64,000 nt of DNA from Palsa-189 sp963803735 (lineage in GTDB: Bacteria > Acidobacteriota > Terriglobia > Acidiferrales > UBA7541): the NCBI GenBank assembly GCA_963803735.1, contig CAWDNV010000013.1:310001-374000 (forward strand). Direction: 5' to 3'. The stretch's first letter is position 1; each line of letters begins with the position of its first letter. The position numbers and the translations under genes were made by a program. The notes beneath the pieces are model-generated. The model did no database searches. It had not been told where the DNA came from and was given only the letters and a program-made list of their open reading frames with translations. Below, in pieces: positions 43,809 through 52,485 of this stretch.

Positions 43809-44468
43809 ATGGGACTTCGGCTGCTACTTGCAGACGACCACGAAATCGTGCGGAAGGGCTTGCGCGCACTGCTTGAAGCGGAACCCGGCTGGCAAGTCGC
43901 TGCGGAAGCTGCGGACGGCAGAGATGCCGTCGAGAAGGCGCAGCAGATAAAGCCCGATATCGCCATTCTGGATATAAGCATGCCCTCCCTGAATGGGCTC
44001 GAAGCCACCCGCCAGATTGTTAAGGGCATTTCGCAAACCAAGGTGCTTGTATTGACCATGCACGACTCGGATCCCCTCATTCAACAGGTGCTCGAGGCGG
44101 GCGCTCGCGGTTATCTTTTGAAATCTGATGCGGCGCGTGATCTCGTTGCTGCGGTGGACGCGCTGCGCCGCGATAAGACTTTCTTCACTCCAAAAGTTGC
44201 GCAGCTGGTTCTCGAGGGATATCTCGATAAGAGTCCGAGAGAGAGCTCATCGCCCGAAGTCGGCTCCTCCTTTCGTCTAACGGACAGGCAGCGGGAAATC
44301 GTTCAGCTTTTGGCGGAAGGAAAGAGCAGCAAAGAAGTAGCCTCGGCATTGGGGCTCAGCGTCAAGACCGCGGAAACACACCGTGCAAACATTATGCGCC
44401 GGCTCGACTGTCGCTCCGTGACCGCGCTAGTCCGCTATGCCATTCGTAATCACATCATCGAAGCCTGA
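43809..44468 (+). CDS. NarL/FixJ-type response regulator
   Basis: A 219-residue protein from ATG 43809 with GGAGGAGG upstream. Receiver domain: LLLADDHEIVRKGLR (acidic pair), DIAILDISMPSLNG (phospho-acceptor Asp), VLTMHDSD and GYLLKSDAARD (Lys). LuxR-type HTH: LTDRQREIVQLLAEGKSSKE and GLSVKTAETHRANIMRRL. It should activate or repress promoters on phosphorylation by a NarX-type kinase. No kinase gene is adjacent; the nearest in the window is at 55808. Confidence 0.92.
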   Translation: MGLRLLLADDHEIVRKGLRALLEAEPGWQVAAEAADGRDAVEKAQQIKPDIAILDISMPSLNGLEATRQIVKGISQTKVLVLTMHDSDPLIQQVLEAGARGYLLKSDAARDLVAAVDALRRDKTFFTPKVAQLVLEGYLDKSPRESSSPEVGSSFRLTDRQREIVQLLAEGKSSKEVASALGLSVKTAETHRANIMRRLDCRSVTALVRYAIRNHIIEA

Positions 44469-44696
44469 CTGCAATCCATCGCAATACCTAACGAAATTGT
44501 TGTTTTGCGGCGATCGTTACCGGCCGCCAGAACCTTCGAAATACTCGCGTTATGCGGCGTTGGCTGCAATCTTGCTCCGCGGGGATTACACATACTCAAC
44601 CCGGATGTTACAGCCTGCTCCCGATGGACGATCTAAGCCCCCCACCTCAAGATTGGCCGTGAAGTTGGACGGACGCCGCTTGGCGTAACTGGAGAA

Positions 44697-45392
44697 TTGA
44701 GGTGCGATGTGGGTTCTACCCTGGCCGTAGGAAAAAACCTGCTGGATAAAGCTGCTACGGCGGAGCCTGGGGTTCGTAAGTCACGGACCGGCTCTGAGAC
44801 CAAAAAGCGCGACGATGCCATGTTCGCGGAATTGATCGGTCCTTCACAGGAACGCGTATACCGGCTGGCGTTACGCATTACTCGCAACACCGAAGATGCG
44901 GAGGACGTGCAGCAGGAGACGCTGCTGAAGGTGCACCGCAAGCTTGGCCAATTCGAAGGTCGCTCGCGGTTAACGACCTGGATTTCAAGGATTGCTATCA
45001 ACGAAGCGTTAATGTGCCTGCGCAAGCGGCGGAGCGCCTTCTATATGCCCCTGGAAGAGACGCTTCAGCCTGCCGAGGAAACTGCTGTTTCCGAAGAATT
45101 CCAATCACCAATAGAGGGTCCCGAAGCCGCCTATTCTCGCAAGGAATTGAGAGTTCTGCTCAGGCAGGCGATGGAAAGATTGCGGCCGGCTTATCGGGTT
45201 GTCTTTCTGTTGCGGGCTGTGGAGCAGCTCTCTACAAGCGAGACCGCCAAGGTCCTACAAATATCCGCCAGCGCGGTTAAGGCACGTATGCGCCGTGCCC
45301 GGAGTGAATTGCGAGAATGGCTGGAACAAGCCTGGAGAGCCCGTCTCCACGAGGAGCGCACTATAGTGGCGGCGAGGCAGTGGCTCATTTGA
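44697..45392 (+). CDS. ECF-type RNA polymerase sigma factor, copy 1
   Basis: The core starts near residue 44 (AELIGPSQERVYRLALRITR), with the sigma-2 region NTEDAEDVQQETLLKVHRKL and LTTWISRIAINEALMCLRKR, then sigma-4 (LRPAYRVVFLLRAVEQLSTS and AVKARMRRARSEL). The true start is uncertain: TTG 44697 gives 231 residues, and later starts are possible. Its closest visible relative is the minus-strand gene at 49912-50559; both share TTWISRIAINEALMCLRKRR. It may control the outer-membrane barrel downstream. Confidence 0.87.
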   Translation: MRCDVGSTLAVGKNLLDKAATAEPGVRKSRTGSETKKRDDAMFAELIGPSQERVYRLALRITRNTEDAEDVQQETLLKVHRKLGQFEGRSRLTTWISRIAINEALMCLRKRRSAFYMPLEETLQPAEETAVSEEFQSPIEGPEAAYSRKELRVLLRQAMERLRPAYRVVFLLRAVEQLSTSETAKVLQISASAVKARMRRARSELREWLEQAWRARLHEERTIVAARQWLI

Positions 45393-45410
45393 CCGTTCCC
45401 TGACATACAT

Positions 45411-45641
45411 ATGGCTCCCACGAGTAGAGTAAGAAACGCCAAGCGAGTGGCAGGCCGGTCTCGTGGACGGGCCGGTTCTGAGGCGACTCGCCATTCTGTT
45501 TTCCCACCGGCGCCCGCGCCCGACATTCCGGATCCGCTCCGCGAACTTCCGCCGGAGGCCGGACAGAGCGTTGAGATAGATAGCGTTCCCATCATTCCCA
45601 AGCGGGAGTCGAAGGTCCCCAAGAAAACTGGGATCAAATGA
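45411..45641 (+). CDS. Small Pro/Arg-rich ORF after the sigma factor
   Basis: A 76-residue ORF starting 18 bases after the sigma factor gene, with a basic N-terminus (RVRNAKRVAGRSRGRAG) and a Pro-rich middle (PPAPAPDIPDPLRELPPEAG). No recognised domain, no strong ribosome-binding site. Position suggests a possible partner of the sigma factor, but no anti-sigma features are visible. Confidence 0.35.
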   Translation: MAPTSRVRNAKRVAGRSRGRAGSEATRHSVFPPAPAPDIPDPLRELPPEAGQSVEIDSVPIIPKRESKVPKKTGIK

Positions 45642-45739
45642 AAACGCCCGCGACGCGTAAGGTAGAGCTTGTTCGCTCCAGGGCAAGAGGTTTTATGAAC
45701 TTTTCAAGCGATGAAAGGAAGAATTAAGAGGAGGACATT

Positions 45740-46363
45740 ATGAAGCGGTTTTTCCTATTCCTGATGACGGGCGGATTGCTTTTTGCGGTGCTGCCCACGG
45801 TACGAGCACAAGACAAGGCGAATCACGTGGAAATCGGTATTTTCGGCGATTACTTCCGTCTGGGTGAAACCAAGGGCCCCTCTCTCGCAGGCACGGGCGC
45901 GACATCTTTCGGCGGTGTAGGAGCGCGAGTGTCAATTAACCTCTCGCGAAGGTGGCAAATCGAGCCGGAGATGAACTACGATTTCGCGGCGTCTTTTTCC
46001 GAAGGATTTACGGGACCTGCAGGTACAACGGCGGGTTTCAGCACGTCAACCCTGCGCATTTTGCACGGGATGATAGGCCCGAAAATTCAGACCGGCGGCG
46101 GAGCGTTCCGTGCGTTTCTTACTGTAAAGGGCGGTGCGGATAATTTTATGTTCTCCTCCGCTCCCGTCACGTTCTCAACGTTCACGAGCTCTGTGGCCGG
46201 TCTCCGCGCCAATTCCGTAGTTGGCGTGGTCTATCCAGGCGGCGGCATTGAGGCTTACCTTGGACCGATCGGTTTGCGCATAGACGCCGGCGACGAAATC
46301 TACTTCCAAAACGGCGCGCACAATAATCTTCGCATCACCGTTGGACCGTCGATCCGATTCTGA
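45740..46363 (+). CDS. Outer-membrane beta-barrel protein
   Basis: A 207-residue protein with AAGAGGAGG before the ATG, a signal peptide (hydrophobic core FFLFLMTGGLLFAVLP, cleavage likely after VRA), and alternating beta-strands of the OmpA-like 8-stranded type (VEIGIFGDYFRLGE, ARVSINLSRRWQIEPEMNY, LRITVGPSIRF). The C-terminal residue is Phe, as usual for barrel proteins recognised by the Bam complex. Function probably structural or adhesive. A strong terminator hairpin follows. Confidence 0.8.
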   Translation: MKRFFLFLMTGGLLFAVLPTVRAQDKANHVEIGIFGDYFRLGETKGPSLAGTGATSFGGVGARVSINLSRRWQIEPEMNYDFAASFSEGFTGPAGTTAGFSTSTLRILHGMIGPKIQTGGGAFRAFLTVKGGADNFMFSSAPVTFSTFTSSVAGLRANSVVGVVYPGGGIEAYLGPIGLRIDAGDEIYFQNGAHNNLRITVGPSIRF

Positions 46364-46393
46364 ACCAAAGTATCGTTAGCGGACGCTTGGATA

Positions 46394-46428
46394 CAGGAAC
46401 GCGGCGGAGGTAGCGCGCCGCGTTCCTG
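46394..46428. terminator. Strong hairpin between convergent genes
   Basis: A perfect 13-base stem (CAGGAACGCGGCG / CGCCGCGTTCCTG) with a 9-base loop sits between the outer-membrane protein and the convergent DUF5818 gene. A T-rich run (TTATTTTTTA) starts 12 bases after the stem on the plus strand, so the plus-strand function is imperfect; it may act in both directions. Confidence 0.65.
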
Positions 46429-46447
46429 GCATTTGCGGGGTTATTTT

Positions 46448-46852
46448 TTATTCAGCCGATTGGATTGATTCGATGTGCATGGTCTTCGAGGGCTCGTCGT
46501 ATGTTCCGGAAACGCGAACCCGTTGACCCGCAAACGGCTCTGGTTTCTGCTGATCGTCCAATTGATAGACGGTTTTGGTCTCCGGATCGAACAGGACAAA
46601 GGACCCGCCCGATTTGGCGCATTCGAGCGTGCAGTCCTTAGCATTCTTCAGCCCGTTTTGCCTCATCATCTTCTCGTGCGAGCCGTCGATAGCGCATCGG
46701 CTGTCCATTATTTCACCCACCAGATTCAAGCTTCGCTGCGCATCTGGCCCCTGTGGACGCTCCGAAGCGTGTGAAAGCTTTGAAATGGATGCCGCCGGAA
46801 ACGCCGCGCTGGCGAGTGTAATCCCTGCAATTAGTATAACTTTGTTTAACAC
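46448..46852 (-). CDS. Secreted DUF5818 protein
   Basis: A 134-residue protein with an N-terminal signal segment (VILIAGITLASAAFPAA) and a mature domain reading VGEIMDSRCAIDGSHEKM, DCTLECAKSGGSFVLFD, and VYQLDDQQKPEPFAGQRVRV then GTYDEPSKTMHIESI. The MDSRCA and DCTLEC motifs identify DUF5818, a short exported domain frequent in Acidobacteriota. The two conserved Cys may form a disulfide. Function unknown. Confidence 0.82.
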   Translation of the reverse strand: MLNKVILIAGITLASAAFPAASISKLSHASERPQGPDAQRSLNLVGEIMDSRCAIDGSHEKMMRQNGLKNAKDCTLECAKSGGSFVLFDPETKTVYQLDDQQKPEPFAGQRVRVSGTYDEPSKTMHIESIQSAE

Positions 46853-47326
46853 AGTGCCTCCTATTTCCCGTCGCCTCCGAATGGCGCCTCTCCTCGAGAG
46901 GACAGCAGTGAGTCAGAAGACTAGAATCGCGACAGCCCGCCAAATCGCCTTTTACATTGTTCCCATCAGATTTATGCGAATTTTAATTTGCGCGTCTCGT
47001 CCGTAGAGGATCATCGCCCGACCCGTCAGAGCCCAATACGGAGAACTGCCTATATCTCAAGGCGAATAAACTCTAACGACGCGCTGATAACTTGTGCTGT
47101 TCGCCATCTCAAGGTGAATCCTGAGTATCTCGTCAGAAAGTCCTTAGAAAAAACCCCGGCGTAGAAGGCACAAATTCCGCAGTCGAATTGCGTTCCTCGC
47201 GCTTTTGCGAAATGCCTATCGGCGAACTAGTTCAAGAACTGGCACTTAAGTTTTGCGCTATACCGATACAGGTTTGGAGCCCAAAGTGCCCATATGTCTT
47301 GCCCGAATGAAGAAAGGGGGGCCAAT
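46853..47326 (+). other. Intergenic stretch
   Basis: About 470 bases upstream of the small gene at 47327. I see no ORF with support, no tRNA and no clear terminator. It contains the probable promoters of the two divergent genes on either side. Confidence 0.4.
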
Positions 47327-47560
47327 ATGCTACGAGTCGGCGATTCCAGTGATGTGCAGGACGTCAACAAATTCTTTTCCAGTGAGAGCGGTATCTTTAA
47401 TGCGGTGGGGCCCGAGGGGGAAGATATGATTGTGATGTGCCCTCCGGGAGAGCAGTGGTTTGTCCGTAAATCGAACTACAAGCCTGAAGCCGATACCCCG
47501 GACCAATCATGGCACGTCACGAAGCTTGCTTCGTGGGCAGTGAGCAGAAAAAAGTGCTGA
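47327..47560 (+). CDS. Small hypothetical protein, copy 1 of a diverged pair
   Basis: From ATG 47327, with AAAGGGGGG upstream, a 77-residue protein. SGIFNAVGPEGEDMIVMCPP and EQWFVRKSN then SWHVTKLASWAV align without large gaps to the minus-strand protein at 51155-51379 (DGVFEVTSPYGHVFRVICRR, SVREI, TWRIKRVAKAV). A single Cys and a Trp are shared. I recognise no named family; a small beta-barrel-like fold is plausible. Confidence 0.55.
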   Translation: MLRVGDSSDVQDVNKFFSSESGIFNAVGPEGEDMIVMCPPGEQWFVRKSNYKPEADTPDQSWHVTKLASWAVSRKKC

Positions 47561-47788
47561 TGCATTAGTAGTCTGAACTCGGATCTTGCTTAAGATTTTC
47601 CCGTCGGTTCTCTCTTCGTAAGCCAGGGTGAGCGCGGGCTCAAACTTCTCGGAAGCTCGCGCCGCACCCCTGAGAGCTGGCAAAAACACCAAGGCTCTTG
47701 GTCGGGCGTTTAGGCGCAGTCTGTATTGTTGCAAACCCCGTTACCTAGCTAGTCTGTTCCTATGAACTGCGGAACGGAGCACTGAAAG

Positions 47789-48109
47789 TTGGTACGCGTT
47801 CGAATACTCGTTGTGGACGATCACAAAGTGGTGAGGACCTCTTATGCCAGCCATCTGCAGGAAGGCGAGAAGGGATGGGAAGTCTGCGGAGAAGCAGCGG
47901 ATGGCGACGAAGCGGTGGAGGTCCCGAACGTTGCACCCGACGTTGTCGTCATGGATGCAGTGATGCCTCACCGCAACGGGTTCGATGCGACCCGCGAAAT
48001 CGTGCGCAATTCTCCTGAGATTCCGGTCGTCATTACCACGCTTTATGAATATCCTGAAATTCTGCGACAAGCACAGATCCCCGGCTCCCTCGGGTGCGTT
48101 AAGTCATAA
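47789..48109 (+). pseudogene. Response regulator receiver, interrupted by an in-frame stop
   Basis: The frame encodes a receiver: VRILVVDDHKVVRTSYASHL, DVVVMDAVMPHRNGF (phospho-acceptor Asp), and GCVKS with the conserved Lys, then TAA at 48107-48109. The same frame continues after the stop with QLITAVKSAVGHPPFFPPLA, which matches the final helix of related NarL receivers, and ends at 48217. The DNA-binding domain is absent. So it is a truncated relic or a single-domain receiver shortened by a stop. It begins at TTG. Confidence 0.65.
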
Positions 48110-48331
48110 ACGACGAGGCAGTTGATTACCGCTGTCAAGAGTGCCGTGGGCCATCCGCCCTTTTTCCCGCCGCTCGCACGACCGCTGAACAATACACCGG
48201 CCTGCCGTAGAGCTTGAATCATTCGCCGTATTCCGAAGGTGGTCCCACCGCGGTTAACTGAAGCACACACGGCCGCTCGATTGCCACGGATCGGCCTGGA
48301 CGGCTGAAGTTCATCAAACACTGAGGGCAAG

Positions 48332-49885
48332 TTGTCGGGACAACGCTCGAAATATTTCGCCATCGTGCTCGGCACGTTGGCGGTGGTATTCACGATTGTT
48401 GGAGTTGTTTCCTTTAGGTCATTACCGAAAATGGCGCGACGAATCCTAATCGCGGAGCTCGAAGAGCGCTTCCACAGCACCATTGAAATCGGTGACATCC
48501 AGGTGGGTAGTGTTATGCCGCTCGAGATTTTCGCGCGCGATATAACGCTCCGATATCACGGCAGGAATGATGTTCCTCCTCTGATGACCATTCAGCGACT
48601 GAGTGGATCCGCGACTTTGAGTGGTTTGTGGGACCGGAAATGGCGGATCGCCCGCGTCCATATGGAGGGTCTGCAGATTAGGATTCCTCCTCACGCGGAC
48701 GTGACGGCGCAGTCCTATGTCATCCCGCAAGCACATCCCAAAGTGCGCTTGCCACCTGTCGAGTTCAATGAAATCACGGCCGACAATGCGTGGCTGGAGA
48801 TTTTGCCTCAGCAGAACGGGCGCAAACCGCATTCATTCCGGATTCACCATCTCACGTTGCGCTCGGTTAAGCCCGGCCAGCAGGCATATTTTCATGCGGA
48901 GCTCACCAACGAAATCCCCGCGGGAGAAATTGAGTCTGATGGTACGTTCGGTCCTTGGAACGCCGATCAACCCAGCTTGACGCCGGTGGCCGCGAACTTC
49001 GATTTCGCAAATGCAAATCTGGGGCAGCTTCGTGGGATTTCCGGAACACTCTCGTCTCGTGGACATTACAGCGGCGTTTTAGAGCGGCTTGACGTCGAGG
49101 GCGACGCATTGGTGCCAAACTTCAGCTTATCAGTAGGTGGAGAACCGATCCCGCTTAAGACGCATTATGTAGCCGTGGTCGACGGGAGGAATGGAAATAC
49201 TTATCTCAGGGCCGTAGAAGCGCATTTCCTTCGTAGCGCACTTAAGGTGAGCGGCGAAGTCATCGATTCCCCCGGCCTGCCAAAGCGCAGAATCTTGCTC
49301 TCAGTGGTTGCGAGTGATGCGCGGGCAGAAGACTTGCTGCACCTGGTCACGAAAGGAAGCGCGATTCCATTCGAAGGACTGGTTAGGCTGCAGGCCCGAC
49401 TCGAATTGCCCTCGGGAAGCGGTGACATTGTCGATCGCCTGTCGCTAAGAGGCGAGTTTCAAATTACACGCGCCGCTTTCACAAACAGTGAGACTCAGGC
49501 GCGAATCGATGCTCTTAGCCGACGGGGCCAAGGGGAGCCCAGGAACGAAGAAATATCGGATGTGCTTTCTAATATTCGGGGAAGTCTTCAAGTGACCGAT
49601 GCGAATGCCTATTTCTCGCCGCTTGAATTCGCAGTTCCAGGAGCTTTAGTGTCTCTCAAGGGATGGTATGGCGTGAGAACCGAGGCGATCAACCTACACG
49701 GGAAGCTTCAGTTATCGTCAAAACTCTCGCAAACGACGACGGGAATGAAATCGGCCTTACTTAGAGTTTTGAATCCATTTTTCAAAGAGAAGACGGGGGG
49801 AGCCATTCTCCCCATCAAGATTACAGGATCGCGCTCTAATCTTTCTTTCGGGCTAGACCTTGGCAGACATGCCAAACCCGCATGA
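48332..49885 (+). CDS. AsmA-like membrane-anchored protein
   Basis: A 517-residue protein from TTG 48332 with an N-terminal membrane anchor (YFAIVLGTLAVVFTIVGVV) and a long beta-rich periplasmic part. VGSVMPLEIFARDITLRYHG, repeated GLQ/GTL-type strands, and the C-terminal GLxLGRHAKP resemble AsmA/DUF748-type proteins implicated in lipid transfer or envelope maintenance. It is convergent with the ECF sigma factor gene. Its start codon is uncertain. Confidence 0.7.
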   Translation: MSGQRSKYFAIVLGTLAVVFTIVGVVSFRSLPKMARRILIAELEERFHSTIEIGDIQVGSVMPLEIFARDITLRYHGRNDVPPLMTIQRLSGSATLSGLWDRKWRIARVHMEGLQIRIPPHADVTAQSYVIPQAHPKVRLPPVEFNEITADNAWLEILPQQNGRKPHSFRIHHLTLRSVKPGQQAYFHAELTNEIPAGEIESDGTFGPWNADQPSLTPVAANFDFANANLGQLRGISGTLSSRGHYSGVLERLDVEGDALVPNFSLSVGGEPIPLKTHYVAVVDGRNGNTYLRAVEAHFLRSALKVSGEVIDSPGLPKRRILLSVVASDARAEDLLHLVTKGSAIPFEGLVRLQARLELPSGSGDIVDRLSLRGEFQITRAAFTNSETQARIDALSRRGQGEPRNEEISDVLSNIRGSLQVTDANAYFSPLEFAVPGALVSLKGWYGVRTEAINLHGKLQLSSKLSQTTTGMKSALLRVLNPFFKEKTGGAILPIKITGSRSNLSFGLDLGRHAKPA

Positions 49886-49911
49886 CAACGAAATCCTATA
49901 AGCTTTCTGAG

Positions 49912-50559
49912 TTACGTGAGCCAGTTTTGTTTGAAGCTGCGCTCGACATCGAACGTGCCGCCCCCCTCTTCTTCTGAAGGCCGTAAAGCAGGCTTGCTGG
50001 CGTTGTGAAGAATTTCCTTCAACTCCCTCCGGGCGCGTCGCATACGCGTCTTGACGGTGCTGACGGAGACCTGCAGCGCCTTTGCCGTTTCCACCACCGA
50101 GAGGTTTTCAACCGCACGAAGTAGGAATACCTCACGATGGAGTGGGCGGAGCCCCGCGATCGCCTGTGTCAATAGATTCCGAAGTTCTTTCTGAGAATAG
50201 GCGGTCTCGGGATCCTGGATATTCGAATGCAGCTCGAAGTTCGCCGGAGTGGAGTCATCTTCCTGAATCGCATCTTCCAAAGGCACATGCATGACGGTGC
50301 GCCGTTTCCGCAGGCACATGAGGGCTTCATTAATGGCTATGCGCGAAATCCAAGTGGTGAATCGAGCGCGTCCTTGAAATTGATCCAGATTACGGTGAGC
50401 CTTCAGCAAGGCCTCTTGCTGCGCATCCTCCGCGTCTTCCTGGTTACGGGTGATCCGGAAAGCCAAGCGAAAAGCGCGCTGCTGGCAATTTTGCAGGGTC
50501 TGAGGACACATCACTGCTTCGCGTTCTTTCCGAAGACGTGCGGAGCTTAGGCGATTCAC
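49912..50559 (-). CDS. ECF-type RNA polymerase sigma factor, copy 2
   Basis: A 215-residue sigma factor (GTG start, GAGGTG upstream): NQEDAEDAQQEALLKAHRNL, TTWISRIAINEALMCLRKRR (sigma-2), and LRPLHREVFLLRAVENLSVV with TVKTRMRRARREL (sigma-4). It is a close paralogue of the gene at 44697. A C-terminal acidic and Arg-rich tail (SEEEGGGTFDVERSF) differs. No adjacent anti-sigma gene is visible, which suggests control by another route. Confidence 0.9.
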   Translation of the reverse strand: MNRLSSARLRKEREAVMCPQTLQNCQQRAFRLAFRITRNQEDAEDAQQEALLKAHRNLDQFQGRARFTTWISRIAINEALMCLRKRRTVMHVPLEDAIQEDDSTPANFELHSNIQDPETAYSQKELRNLLTQAIAGLRPLHREVFLLRAVENLSVVETAKALQVSVSTVKTRMRRARRELKEILHNASKPALRPSEEEGGGTFDVERSFKQNWLT

Positions 50560-50837
50560 AATTCACCTCGTTTACGATTAATCTGCATGTAGCACAATCG
50601 CTTCACAATGGGATGCGAATCTCATCGTGAGCACGCCGCACTGTAATGGGAGACTGTAGGGGAGTCCATCGGTGCCGGGCTGTAGCGCCTTAGATAATTA
50701 GATGTAGGAGCGGGTACTTAGCGTAGTTTTGCTACAGGGAAAAACCGACGACACCTATGGGAAGACGCTATTGCCGCGAAGTGCAGGCGCGCCTACTGTG
50801 CACGTATGCCGCTTAATCAAGGTGACGGGAACCCATC

Positions 50838-50981
50838 ATGGCTATGAAGAAACACGAAAGATATCGCTGCGTGAATCCCAAATGCTGCTGCGAGATTGAC
50901 GTGGTAAAAGAGTCGTCGGATGCCGCTAGCGTGCGCAATCCGCGCTGCGTGTGTGGGCAGGATATGAAACGGATGTATTGA
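50838..50981 (+). CDS. Small cysteine-rich (zinc-ribbon-like) protein, copy 2
   Basis: A 47-residue protein: MAMKKHERYRCVNPKCCCEI, then a Ser/Asp-rich loop and RCVCGQDMKRMY. Cysteine spacing parallels the protein at 43173-43355. It is too short for most gene callers, but conservation of RCxNPxCxCEI and CxCGxxM between the copies supports it. Confidence 0.7.
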   Translation: MAMKKHERYRCVNPKCCCEIDVVKESSDAASVRNPRCVCGQDMKRMY

Positions 50982-51083
50982 AAGAAAGAACTTCCGGCCC
51001 GTTTTGAAATGCTCGTCGACCTCGGGGCAAACACTCGCTCTTTTCACAATAATCGGAATTGCATGATAGAGGTGAGGACAGTT

Positions 51084-51123
51084 GCTTGCCTGCGAACAAA
51101 TGAGCTTGCCTGCGAACAAATGA
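51084..51123. repeat. 20-base perfect tandem duplication
   Basis: The unit GCTTGCCTGCGAACAAATGA occurs twice in direct succession (51084-51103 and 51104-51123). It lies downstream of the small Cys-rich gene and near the end of the minus-strand gene at 51155. Probably a replication-slippage product. Confidence 0.9.
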
Positions 51124-51154
51124 GAAGGATTAAATCGTCAGATCGAATGCGCGC

Positions 51155-51379
51155 CTATGCGACTGCCTTGGCCACTCTTTTGATGCGCCACGTTACGTTT
51201 TCCGCGGCCGAAACCCGCTGGGGTTCACTAATCTCTCGGACGCTCATCTTTGCTCCACGCCGGCAGATCACCCGGAAGACGTGTCCGTAAGGCGAGGTCA
51301 CCTCGAAGACGCCATCCTGGTTGCGAAGAATTTCGGCCGGATTCAAAACTTCCACTGTGCCATTGACCATCTCGATCAT
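51155..51379 (-). CDS. Small hypothetical protein, copy 2 of a diverged pair
   Basis: From ATG 51379, with GGGGG 5 bases upstream, a 74-residue protein with VLNPAEILRNQDGVFEVTSP and YGHVFRVICRRGAKMSVREI. It aligns with the protein at 47327 (see there). The longer frame to 51400 adds seven residues and has no better ribosome-binding site. Function unknown. Confidence 0.6.
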   Translation of the reverse strand: MIEMVNGTVEVLNPAEILRNQDGVFEVTSPYGHVFRVICRRGAKMSVREISEPQRVSAAENVTWRIKRVAKAVA

Positions 51380-51531
51380 TGCGTCCCCCAACTGTCCCAA
51401 TTCGGAATTCGTTGAAATTGGAGACGCTATTAACCGCGAATGTAGAACTGACTACAATACCGATTTCTTTGTATTTCGGATGATTGAAAAGAAAGGGTTT
51501 ATGCGCGAACGGGCCCAGGACGTTAGAATAT

Positions 51532-52080
51532 TTACATTGATCCCCTTATGGCCGGAGCGGGCTCCTCGGGAGCGACAGAGATGTCGTCTCCGCCGGTGCG
51601 TTCCATTATCTCCCTTGCATGCTTAATTTCTTCGGGTTTATCGCAGTGAACCGAGACGAGAATACTTCCCTTCATCAGGCGGCCCTCATATCTCTTGGCC
51701 TCATATTCGGGAATTCCTGCGCCGATAAGCGCGCCCGTAATCCCGCCTACGACGCCGCCCACACCGAGTCCTGCAAGACTCGCCATGAGCGGCCCAGCCG
51801 CGATAAACGGCCCTAATCCCGGGAGGGCGAGCGCCCCAATTCCGGCGAGCCACCCTATGGCACCGCCGATCAGTACGCCGGAGCCTGCTCCCGTGGCAGC
51901 TCCTTCTGGCGCCTTGGTCGATTTTTCCGTCACTAAATCCTTTGGTCCAAGGTTCTCCGGCAAAAGAACGGAGATATCTGAGCTCAGAAATCCCTTCTCA
52001 CGTAACCGGTCAATCGCACCCTCCAGGGTCAGACGCGTCGGATAGATTCCCCACACCGATTTCTTTATTTTGGGCGCCAT
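51532..52080 (-). CDS. Glycine-zipper stress-type membrane protein
   Basis: A 182-residue protein: an N-terminal YflT/general-stress-like part (VWGIYPTRLTLEGAIDRLRE, GFLSSDISVLLPEN), a glycine-rich hydrophobic centre (GGAIGWLAGIGALALPG, GVGGVVGGITGALIGAGIPE) and a C-terminal RYEGRLMKGSILVSVHCDKP. The layout is common in bacterial low-temperature or general-stress-induced proteins. It probably inserts into or associates with the membrane. Confidence 0.75.
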   Translation of the reverse strand: MAPKIKKSVWGIYPTRLTLEGAIDRLREKGFLSSDISVLLPENLGPKDLVTEKSTKAPEGAATGAGSGVLIGGAIGWLAGIGALALPGLGPFIAAGPLMASLAGLGVGGVVGGITGALIGAGIPEYEAKRYEGRLMKGSILVSVHCDKPEEIKHAREIMERTGGDDISVAPEEPAPAIRGSM

Positions 52081-52485
52081 AATCGCTGCTCCTCTTGCGG
52101 CAGACTACATTAGAGGCGGGGGACAGTCGGCGAAATACCCCGAAATAACTACCTCTGCAGGCCAAATCCCTTCATTACCGAATGGAATGCGCCCAAAGGG
52201 AGTCGAAAGGCTAACGGTTTTTACTGCCAATCCTGTAAGTAATTAGGGACACAGACGTATGGTCACGCAAGAGCCGAAAGGATATCTTTCACGAGCGGGT
52301 TTCCCGTGGCTGCGATACCGCAGACTCACGATCGACGACGCGAATCAGAGTTCAAGCTGATAGCAGACCGCCGGCCAATTGCCAGCGCAAGCGTTGACGT
52401 TTTAGCCGTTTAAAGCTCGATTCGTCGGGGTTGAGCACAGAACGTCCACTAATCCGCAGATCACCGCGGCTTCGGCGGGACGCCG
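52081..52485 (+). other. Intergenic stretch
   Basis: About 400 bases between divergent genes. No supported ORF, tRNA or clear terminator; this is the probable promoter region of the glucan gene pair to the right and the stress gene to the left. Confidence 0.4.

Noticed and set aside
43447..43869. A 140-residue minus-strand ORF upstream of the response regulator
   Set aside because: It overlaps the response regulator by 61 bases, lacks a good start site and has no recognised family. It might be real from an internal start at 43752, but evidence is thin.
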